NCBI GenBank assembly: GCA_007693955.1
Contig: RECR01000043.1
Location: 1-64,000 of the forward strand
Reading direction: 5' to 3'
From: Gloeocapsa sp. DLM2.Bin57
GTDB taxonomy: Bacteria; Cyanobacteriota; Cyanobacteriia; Cyanobacteriales; Gloeocapsaceae
DNA: 64,000 nt
Shown here: piece after piece, positions 56,718 to 64,000 of the stretch
How the letters are laid out: every line of letters begins with the position of its first letter
How positions within the stretch are numbered: the stretch's first letter is position 1
Position numbers and translations under genes: made by a program
Notes under the pieces: model-generated
Told to the model about the DNA's origin: nothing
The model's input: the letters and a program-made list of their open reading frames with translations, nothing else
Databases searched by the model: none

Positions 56718-58457
56718 TCACTTCAAAGATTCAAGATCAGTATTATATAAAATAGCTCGGTTTCTTCCTTGCTTTTTGGCTGCATATAGTGCTTGATCAG
56801 CCAGAGAAATTAAATTAGGTATAGATAGAGAAGGGGTAATAATAACGCTAGCAACACCACAACTGAGGGTAACATTTTTACTAATCAGAGATTGTGAGTG
56901 AGGAATTCCTGTCATTTCTACTTTTTCTACTATTCTTTGAGCAATTTCTTTAGCTATAGTAGGGTTAGTATTAGGTAAAATTACTACGAATTCTTCTCCT
57001 CCATAACGAGCGACTAAATCGGTGTTTCTGACTGCTTTTTCTAAAGTTTGCGCTACCAGGTATAAACAGCGATCGCCTTCTTGATGACCATAGGTATCGT
57101 TATATAGTTTAAAGAAATCAACATCACAGATAATCAGGGATAAATACTGGTGACTTTGATTGTGTAAATGCCATTGTTGAGATAAATTAAAGTCAAAATG
57201 ACGACGATTAGCTACTTGAGTAAGAGTATCTTTAGTGGCTATTTTATGGAGATTATAATTATTATAAAATAAAGTTAAAATTACAGAAATATTTAAAGAG
57301 ACAAAAGGAGTAAAGACAATTAACCACCAACCAAATAAAAAAGATAAATAACTACTAAAAATAAAGATAACATTTAAGGTTAATATAGAAATTGTAAATA
57401 ATAAACTCAATAAATGACTATTTAATTTAGTCAGGTCGAATTTAATTAATTTTGAGATTAAAACCGTTCCCAAATAAGACCATAACCAAACCCAAACCCA
57501 AGTTATAGGTGAGTTAAAAGCTCGTATTAAAGGTCGATTATCTAAAGCAGCGCTTAAGATTTCACTAGCAAAATTTCCATGAACAATTACTCCATGAGTT
57601 TGCTGATTATTCAGAAAAAATCTATCACTAAGACTAGGTGCTGTTGCTCCTACTAAAACCAGGCGATCGCTAAATAAATTGGCACTGATATTATTATTAA
57701 CAACATCTTGTGCACTAACAGTTAAAAAACTTTCTTTAGTTCCTCGATAATTAGAGAGAATCTGATAACCACCATTATCAAACCGCATATAACCCCCAAA
57801 TCTTTTCCCTAGGGGAGATAATTTAGCCTTACCCAACTCGATGGAGTTATTATAATTGGTTGGTTGGGGAGTAATTCCCTCAGCTTCTAGATAGATTAAA
57901 GCTAATTTAGTCCCTAAACCTAATTCGATTTCTCCACCATTTTCAAGTTGTACAGAAATTAAATTTCTGCGAATTCTCCCGTCATTATCTAAGACAAAAT
58001 CAGCAAAAGCAACTTGTCCCAAAGATCGTAAAATCGCATTAGGAGGAATAGATGGTTGAATTATTTTTTCAATCCCGATTAAATTAGGTGTCGATTCAAA
58101 AACAGCTGTTAATTCTTCCTGTCCTTCTTTAACAGAAATATTGCGAAAAATATCTAAACCAATTACTCGCGGTTTTTGTTGAGCGATCTTAGTTAACAAA
58201 TCAGCGAGATTGCGATCAGATAGGGGCCATTCTTGAAAATAGGCGATATCTTCTTCATCAAGGGTAACGATTACTATTCTAGAGTCTAAGGGTTCTGGTG
58301 GTCTCCAGCTAAAAAATTGGTCGAGAAAAAATAACTCTGAAGACTGAAAAAGTCCGAGATAGCTAAGAAGAATAATAACTATAGATACAATCGTAGCAAT
58401 TAAGATTCTTTCTTGGCTATTAGAGAAGCTTTGTTTTAGCTTTGACCAAATAGTCAT
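56718..58457 (-). CDS. CHASE2 sensor diguanylate cyclase
   Basis: 579 residues. One N-terminal helix, a periplasmic CHASE2 domain (about 45-310), three helices (about 320-400) and a GGDEF domain. The active site is intact (ARYGGEEFVVI, near 484), and RNTD five residues upstream is the inhibitory I-site. It should make c-di-GMP in response to an external cue and so govern pili, matrix or adhesin secretion. It lies next to DUF928 and the large exoprotein. Confidence 0.93.
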   Translation of the reverse strand: MTIWSKLKQSFSNSQERILIATIVSIVIILLSYLGLFQSSELFFLDQFFSWRPPEPLDSRIVIVTLDEEDIAYFQEWPLSDRNLADLLTKIAQQKPRVIGLDIFRNISVKEGQEELTAVFESTPNLIGIEKIIQPSIPPNAILRSLGQVAFADFVLDNDGRIRRNLISVQLENGGEIELGLGTKLALIYLEAEGITPQPTNYNNSIELGKAKLSPLGKRFGGYMRFDNGGYQILSNYRGTKESFLTVSAQDVVNNNISANLFSDRLVLVGATAPSLSDRFFLNNQQTHGVIVHGNFASEILSAALDNRPLIRAFNSPITWVWVWLWSYLGTVLISKLIKFDLTKLNSHLLSLLFTISILTLNVIFIFSSYLSFLFGWWLIVFTPFVSLNISVILTLFYNNYNLHKIATKDTLTQVANRRHFDFNLSQQWHLHNQSHQYLSLIICDVDFFKLYNDTYGHQEGDRCLYLVAQTLEKAVRNTDLVARYGGEEFVVILPNTNPTIAKEIAQRIVEKVEMTGIPHSQSLISKNVTLSCGVASVIITPSLSIPNLISLADQALYAAKKQGRNRAILYNTDLESLK

Positions 58458-58566
58458 TTACTGCTGCTTCTTTGGGTTTAACATATTGAGTAATACTGTT
58501 ACCTTGAACTCCTGTCTTGATTATACGATAAACTGGTTATTTATTCGGATATTTTTAGATTAAGTT

Positions 58567-59289
58567 TTACTCTAGCAGTGGTTGCTCACTGATTTCCTCT
58601 AACCCTACTGATTCCAAAACTGTTTGCCAATTTTGACTAATAGTAAGATCATTAGGTTTAGTTAAATGTTCTTGAGCTATTAATGCTAACATATCTAACC
58701 AGATCCCATTTTCACCGTAAAAAGAGGCTAATTCTAGAGAATTAATTGAGTCTATTTTTGCTGTTAAAGTAACACGGCGAATATTTCCTGACCAGACGAA
58801 ATCATCAGGGCTGATAGTTTCTTCACAAGCTAGGGTAAAGGAGAAGAGATAATCTTGATCAACTTCTAGGGGTGGGGCGTTTTCTGGCAAAGTAAAGCTA
58901 ATGATCCCAGATTGTCCATCAAGTTGGATAGTTTGTTGATAATAATATGTTTCTTGAGGATCGCGTAAGCTAAAAACTAGATTTTCTGCGGTTGTTGGGG
59001 GTAAATAGACTAGAAAAGTAGGATGTGTAGCCGTAGTTAAGGTGCTAGAGTTATCAGGTACTAATGCTGTAACCAAGATTTCAGGAGCTGAGGTATCATT
59101 AGCACAGAGTCTAACTGGTCTCGTACCACCTTGAGTAGTATTATTGGGTTTACCTGCATCAGGTGGGGTAAAATAGACGTTTTTCTGTTGAGATTCAGTT
59201 TCAGCCCCCAAAGGGGAGGTAAGCACAATTTCTGTAGCTATTAACAGAGAGACAAACAACAAAGAGAGAGTTTTATTGATAGTAATCAT
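58567..59289 (-). CDS. DUF928 secreted protein
   Basis: 240 residues. A signal peptide (LSLLFVSLLIATEIVLTSPLG) is followed by the DUF928 region: GGTRPVRLCAN, a Pro/Thr-rich section ATHPTFLVYLPPTTAENLVF and YYYQQTIQLDG. DUF928 is a cyanobacterial family often beside CHASE2 and haemagglutinin-type genes. It ends 13 bp before the exoprotein start region on the opposite side of the gap; both are on the minus strand, with the exoprotein first. Confidence 0.87.
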   Translation of the reverse strand: MITINKTLSLLFVSLLIATEIVLTSPLGAETESQQKNVYFTPPDAGKPNNTTQGGTRPVRLCANDTSAPEILVTALVPDNSSTLTTATHPTFLVYLPPTTAENLVFSLRDPQETYYYQQTIQLDGQSGIISFTLPENAPPLEVDQDYLFSFTLACEETISPDDFVWSGNIRRVTLTAKIDSINSLELASFYGENGIWLDMLALIAQEHLTKPNDLTISQNWQTVLESVGLEEISEQPLLE

Positions 59290-59302
59290 AGTATTTTCCT
59301 AT

Positions 59303-62300
59303 CTAGTTAGAGGGTGGACAAGAGGGATTATGGGTTAAGATGATAGTACCGTCGGATTGTTGACGCCAATGGTTAGCTTGAATAATGGCTGGGGTTTCCG
59401 TGGTTGTCGGAATAATTACTACTGATTCAGATAAATCACGGCGATCGCGCCATATTTGTTGACTAGTGAGAACTTGATCAGGCTTGGTGGGTAAACCACC
59501 TTTCCCTGTTACTACAAAGTTATTGCCCGTATTTTCGCCACAACCTGGGGTAATTTGTTCTGCGGGGTTTTGGGGTTGAAGATTAGCAATTAAAGCTAAA
59601 TTGCGCTTGAGATCAAGACTTTTTATTTCGATGATACCATCTACCCCTAATTGAGAGCTAGCGGTGATACTATCAGAAGAATTAAGGAAAATCGCTTCAG
59701 CGTTGATGGTAATATTGCCCCCATTACCTGCAAAAGCATTGGCATTAATGGTACTGTTATCAAAAACAAATAAAAACTGGTTACTGATATTAATATTACC
59801 GCCATCACCTCCTGCTGTATTTTCAGTTCCTGCTTGAGTGGAGATAGTACTATTTTGCTCTAAACTTAGGGTATTGGCAATAGTTAAATTAAGATTTCCT
59901 CCTCTTCCAGAGGAACTAGTTGCTGAGATATTACCCTGGTTTAAGGAAAGGTTATCAGCGTTAATAATAATATTACCCCCTGTACCAATATTTAAGGAAG
60001 AAGCGTCAATAATAGCTCCATTTACTGAGAGATTGGGGGTATTGAGGGAGATATTACCACCATCACCTGTGCCGAGGGTTTGAGCGAATAAACCACTCAG
60101 TAGCCCTAAATTGGGGTTTAAATCTTCAAATTGGATATCAGTAATAAAATTACCTGGACTTTCTAGGGAGATATGAAGTTGATAGGTATCCCCTGCATCC
60201 ATAACGTTACCTCTAATTAGGAGAGTATCTGAGGCGATTGAACCATTTTCAGCCACACCGATGACGTATAATCCTGGTTGAGCAAAAGTAGTAGTAAGGT
60301 AGGCGTCATCTTCTCTAACGCTTCCACTACCTCCTAAGCTAATGTCTGCATTATCATTACTACCTAATAATCTACCATTGATATCAAAGAGAAATAACAT
60401 GGTATCGGTATCAGTACTAAAGGGTATATTATTAACATTGCCATAGTCAATATCAAAGATTCCTTGAGTATCTCCTTCTGCGACACCAAAGAGATAATAG
60501 TCGAACTGGTTACCTGCTTCACCTAAAATAGTTTCACCAGTTTTAATATCTGTGATAGTTCTTTCTACGGTGATATAGGGTAAACCTGGTTCGACGTCGG
60601 GATTAGGTTCATTAGTTAACTCAAAATTCCGTAAGTCATAGACGATTTCCCTTGCAAAAGGTGTCCCAATAGTAGCATCTTCGGGAGGTTCGATATCTGT
60701 TCCTGTACCGCTAATTTCTATACTGGTGTTAGCCTCAACAGTAATAATACCTGCGTTACCTGTACTTTCGGTTTTAGCGCTGGTGATGATTTGTCCACCT
60801 GTATCGAGAATGAGGCGATCTGTGGTTATGTAAATACTACCCCCATCATTATTACTAAGGGTGCGCGCATTCAAAAACCCTCTCTCGGTTATGCGTAAGG
60901 TATGAGTATGGAGGTTAATTTCACCTCCTCTACCACTGTTAGTAGATTCACTCGCGCTAATTATGCCACTAGCGTAACCGGCTTGATTAACACCAAAAAT
61001 CTTAACCTCATTAGCGTTAATATTGACATCTCCGGCTATTCCTGTACCTTGGGTTTGTGCTTGAATTCTGCCCCCATTATTTAAGAGTAATTCAGTGGTG
61101 TTAATCTCGATATTACCGCTATTACCTTGACTGGCTATTTCTGCTGCACTGTTAAGGGAAGCATTATCTATCTCTACCTTTTGCAAAGCATTAATATTAA
61201 TTTCTCCCCCTAGATTTGTTCCTCTAGTCGCGGTAGAAAGATTGCTTCTATCTCTCAGGATTAATGATCCTGTAGCAATCGTAAGATTACCTGCCATTCC
61301 TTGAGCATTACTTCGAGTCTCTACCAGAGAGAAATTATTGAGGTTAACCGAGTCTGTCGCTATAATAGTTAGCTTTCCCCCTGTACCTACACCTGTGGTG
61401 GCTGTACTTAAAACTGCTCCATCACTAATGGTTAAGGTTTCTGTTTCAATTAACATATTACCCGCGTTACCATCGCCGAAGGTTTCTGTAGATACTTTAG
61501 ATCCCTCGGTGATCATAATCTCACGGGCGATAATTCTAGTATCCCCACCGTCTCCCCCTCCTTCAGGGCGTTCGGTGGAAGTGTCAATTACCGATCTCTG
61601 GTTAATCAAGAGGCGATCTGTTTGAATCAATAAATCCCCTGCATCACCTGTACTAAAAAAGCTTTCTACTTCGATAAATGAGCGATCGCTTAACTCTAAA
61701 CTTTCTGAGGCTATGATGGTTAAGTCACCCCCAAGGGATTGTTGAAAAGCATTGGGAGAAATGCGCGAACCTGATACCCTCATATTTTGGGTTTCAATCC
61801 GAATATTTCCCGCTTGATTATTATGTAAAGCATCAGTGGTTATACGAGAACCTGCTAATATTTCTACCGATTCTGTAGCGATAACCAGGATATCTCCTCC
61901 TTTTGGTCTTCTGGTTTCCCCCCAAGAGTAAGTATCTGTCCAAATTTTGCCGTTATCTTGTCTTAATCTGAGGGTTTCAATCCGAATATTACCCCCATCT
62001 CCTTCACCGTAAGGACTAATTTCTATTTTGGCGTTAACTACTTCAATCAGATTGGCTTCAATGGCTAAATCTCCACCTTTTCCCCTACCAAAACTATGAC
62101 TAAGGATTTCTGCATCACTACCTAGATTAAATTCTCTCGCTTTAAGAGTGATATTACCTCCTGCTCCTTGTTGATAGTTAAGGCTGTAGATGCCACTTTT
62201 GGGAGTATAATTAGGATTAAAGGGTAAATCTAGAGGTTCTGTCTTGCCTCTATTTTCTAAAGATAGTTGTAAGGTGTATTCTTGTCCTGGAGCGATTCTT

Positions 62301-63880
62301 CGGTCAATAAATACTGGAGCTTGATTGGGTTTATCTTCGGCTACATAAGAGTTAAAATGTCCCACCCCTAGGATATATGTACCTGGTTGCTCAAAATTTA
62401 CTCTCAGGTATGAGTCCAAGTTACTTACACTACCACCTGCTCCCTGGGTAATCTCTGAGTCGTCATTTTTGTCGATTAATTCTCCTGTTACAGCGTTCAA
62501 CACAAAGATGATACTATCCATATTGGCTTTGTTTACTTCTCCATAACTACCATAATCTATGTCAAAAATGCCTTCGCTCCCGGCTGTCTCTATAGTAAAG
62601 GAGTAATAATCTAAGTTCCCATAGGTATTCTCTAGGGAGGTAATTACTGTATCTTCAGTGCGTATATCTGTATCGGTGCGCTGAATGGAGAGGTAGGGTA
62701 TCCCGTTTGCTCCTGATTCTTCTACATCTGGGTTAACATCGGTTTTAAAGGTTAAATTGTCTAGATGGTAGATATTGACTCCCCCAAAAGGATGCTCAAA
62801 ACTTTTACCCTCTATGGTGATATTTTCTGTAGCGTTAATAATTATATCTCCACCTGGAGCATTACTCTGACTAATACTGAGGATTTGTCCCCCTTCGGTT
62901 ATATTGAGATTATTAACATTAAGGGCGATCGCTCCTCCTGGTTGATTACTATCGGTTAGACTAGCGATAAAACCCCTAGCGCTGATTTCTACTTCTCCTT
63001 GGGGTTGATTGGGGTTAACTAGGATATTTCCCCCTCCTGTAGAGAGTATCCCACTAAATAACCCATCAGTATTAAATCCTGTGATAGTCAGATTCTCAGT
63101 TACTTCTAATCTTATTTCCCCTCTTCCGTCACTTTCGATTCTGCTTCCTTCTGTTACTCTCAAGTTGTCAGAGGTTATAGCTATATCCCCTCCCTGTTGA
63201 CTGAGAATGTTACTAGTAGCAGTTAGATTAATCTCTCTTCCTGTTAAGGTTAGATTCCCTCTAGCTACCTCTATGGTTGCTCCTGTTAGATTGAGGTTAT
63301 CTCCGATTAGGGTAAGATTACTTTCTCCTGTAAGGGTTAATACCCCTTCTACCTGTATATTTCTGTTATGCTCTCGTAAAGCGTTACTAAATACTCCACT
63401 AGGATTGACTCTGAGTAAGACGCTAGTTTCTGGGTTACTCGCGCTAAATATCCCTTCTTCTCCTAAGAGAATACCATCTGCTGTAGTCGCGGTAAATGCT
63501 CCTCTTACGTCTAGTCGTGCGTTTGGTCCAAAATATATCCCATTGGGGTTAATTAAAAATAGATTAGCACTCCCTTGAACCCCTAATACTCCTAAGATAT
63601 TAGTTACGTTTCTCCCTGTGACTCTGGTTAGGATATTTTCTATCCCACGAGGATTAGCAAAATATACCTGTTGGAATTCTTGCACATTAAATTCTTGAAA
63701 ACTATGGAAGAGATTACCCCCTCTTCTCGCACCCCCTGTGATGATATCTTTTGCTTCTTGTTGGGTTATAGCTGAATTCTCTCTCTCTAGGGTTTGATCA
63801 GGAATTATTTGCGCTGCTACTTGTTGTTGACTCCCGATTAGGGTTAATAACAATAGTTGTAATAAGTATATTTTTTTCAT
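59303..63880 (-). CDS. Filamentous haemagglutinin-type exoprotein with two DVUA0089-like modules
   Basis: 1525 residues from the ATG at 63880; a GTG five codons earlier is possible but less likely. A signal peptide leads to a TPS domain (HSFQEFNVQEFQQVYFANP, NVTNILG, NLFLINPNGIYFGPNA), then beta-helix repeats of about 20 residues. Two blocks, about 367-540 and 1075-1243, break the helix. Each contains FDIDYG, an ND D/N pair, a GS-rich DAYL or DSYL strand and Q(P)G.Y(I)LGV/VIGV, the DVUA0089 type. The end (GCGENTGNNFVVTGKGG) is the usual cyanobacterial TPS tail. It should need a TpsB/ShlB outer-membrane partner, which is not in this window. Likely a surface adhesin. Confidence 0.9.
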   Translation of the reverse strand: MKKIYLLQLLLLTLIGSQQQVAAQIIPDQTLERENSAITQQEAKDIITGGARRGGNLFHSFQEFNVQEFQQVYFANPRGIENILTRVTGRNVTNILGVLGVQGSANLFLINPNGIYFGPNARLDVRGAFTATTADGILLGEEGIFSASNPETSVLLRVNPSGVFSNALREHNRNIQVEGVLTLTGESNLTLIGDNLNLTGATIEVARGNLTLTGREINLTATSNILSQQGGDIAITSDNLRVTEGSRIESDGRGEIRLEVTENLTITGFNTDGLFSGILSTGGGNILVNPNQPQGEVEISARGFIASLTDSNQPGGAIALNVNNLNITEGGQILSISQSNAPGGDIIINATENITIEGKSFEHPFGGVNIYHLDNLTFKTDVNPDVEESGANGIPYLSIQRTDTDIRTEDTVITSLENTYGNLDYYSFTIETAGSEGIFDIDYGSYGEVNKANMDSIIFVLNAVTGELIDKNDDSEITQGAGGSVSNLDSYLRVNFEQPGTYILGVGHFNSYVAEDKPNQAPVFIDRRIAPGQEYTLQLSLENRGKTEPLDLPFNPNYTPKSGIYSLNYQQGAGGNITLKAREFNLGSDAEILSHSFGRGKGGDLAIEANLIEVVNAKIEISPYGEGDGGNIRIETLRLRQDNGKIWTDTYSWGETRRPKGGDILVIATESVEILAGSRITTDALHNNQAGNIRIETQNMRVSGSRISPNAFQQSLGGDLTIIASESLELSDRSFIEVESFFSTGDAGDLLIQTDRLLINQRSVIDTSTERPEGGGDGGDTRIIAREIMITEGSKVSTETFGDGNAGNMLIETETLTISDGAVLSTATTGVGTGGKLTIIATDSVNLNNFSLVETRSNAQGMAGNLTIATGSLILRDRSNLSTATRGTNLGGEININALQKVEIDNASLNSAAEIASQGNSGNIEINTTELLLNNGGRIQAQTQGTGIAGDVNINANEVKIFGVNQAGYASGIISASESTNSGRGGEINLHTHTLRITERGFLNARTLSNNDGGSIYITTDRLILDTGGQIITSAKTESTGNAGIITVEANTSIEISGTGTDIEPPEDATIGTPFAREIVYDLRNFELTNEPNPDVEPGLPYITVERTITDIKTGETILGEAGNQFDYYLFGVAEGDTQGIFDIDYGNVNNIPFSTDTDTMLFLFDINGRLLGSNDNADISLGGSGSVREDDAYLTTTFAQPGLYVIGVAENGSIASDTLLIRGNVMDAGDTYQLHISLESPGNFITDIQFEDLNPNLGLLSGLFAQTLGTGDGGNISLNTPNLSVNGAIIDASSLNIGTGGNIIINADNLSLNQGNISATSSSGRGGNLNLTIANTLSLEQNSTISTQAGTENTAGGDGGNINISNQFLFVFDNSTINANAFAGNGGNITINAEAIFLNSSDSITASSQLGVDGIIEIKSLDLKRNLALIANLQPQNPAEQITPGCGENTGNNFVVTGKGGLPTKPDQVLTSQQIWRDRRDLSESVVIIPTTTETPAIIQANHWRQQSDGTIILTHNPSCPPSN

Positions 63881-64000
63881 TGATTTATTCCCCACATTCC
63901 CTCTATTATAAATAATAAACCTAGTTAGTTAACTCAGCTTATTTCCTTCATATTATTTAACTAAAGATAAGTAAATATACGGTTAAATTTTAATCAATAA
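63881..64000. other. Upstream region of the exoprotein, to window end
   Basis: AT-rich, no gene. It should hold the exoprotein promoter; no consensus boxes are convincing on the minus strand. Confidence 0.4.

Overview
The window is cyanobacterial chromosome. The evidence is a str operon next to rpsJ, plant-type ferredoxin glutamate synthase, NDH-1 genes ndhA-ndhI-ndhG-ndhE, rpaB, a CCB-type cytochrome b6f assembly factor, the small RNA Yfr1 upstream of trxA, orthocaspase and KaiB families, many HIP1 octamers (GCGATCGC), small dispersed repeats and short tandem repeats. The DNA is AT-rich and genes lie on both strands at high density. No rRNA, tRNA, complete insertion sequence, prophage or CRISPR array was seen. 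The species cannot be named from this sequence; a low-GC unicellular or filamentous cyanobacterium fits.

Layout. 1-1463: the 5' end of a secreted FG-GAP repeat protein with a nine-G tract near its start, a wrecked HicA/HicB toxin-antitoxin locus and a small PatD-like gene. 1549-8774: (p)ppGpp synthase/hydrolase, Yfr1, trxA, a vWA protein, ATP synthase beta (without epsilon beside it), a small membrane protein and a YebC regulator. 8970-11490: an accessory cassette of five small genes (unknown, DUF4079, CsbD, DUF2892, and a Tll0287-like c-type heme protein) with a duplicated leader and one GC-rich member. 11486-22640: glutamate synthase, a cupin, a HesB-like protein carrying an in-frame repeat insertion, rpsL-rpsG-fusA-tuf-rpsJ and a DUF29 protein.

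22749-36781: a DUF4912 protein, the set rpaB-ccb-M67 peptidase-moeB, radA, a DALR-domain protein, an MscS channel, hemE-ndhA-I-G-E and malQ. 36911-46667: remA-gmk, the RqcH-like NFACT protein, DUF2993, a GNAT enzyme, Uma2, a large unknown protein, a Tat-exported pseudo-orthocaspase and ATP sulfurylase. 46709-50984: a tightly overlapped aldehyde dehydrogenase / winged-helix / MscS operon that runs into hslO. 51018-63880: a TPR gene between direct repeats, a conserved unknown gene behind a leader that looks able to switch structure, then a long minus-strand run: KaiB-like protein, PilT, small membrane protein, peptide deformylase, a GT39 enzyme, CHASE2-GGDEF, DUF928, and a 1525-residue filamentous haemagglutinin-type protein containing two DVUA0089-like modules.

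The most unusual items are the 9-11.5 kb heme/redox stress cassette with its partial csbD duplication, the Tyr/Ser pseudo-orthocaspase, the paired DVUA0089-like modules inside a two-partner-secretion exoprotein, the overlapping ALDH/winged-helix/MscS operon, and the switch-like leader at 51602-51684. Most of the rest is housekeeping.
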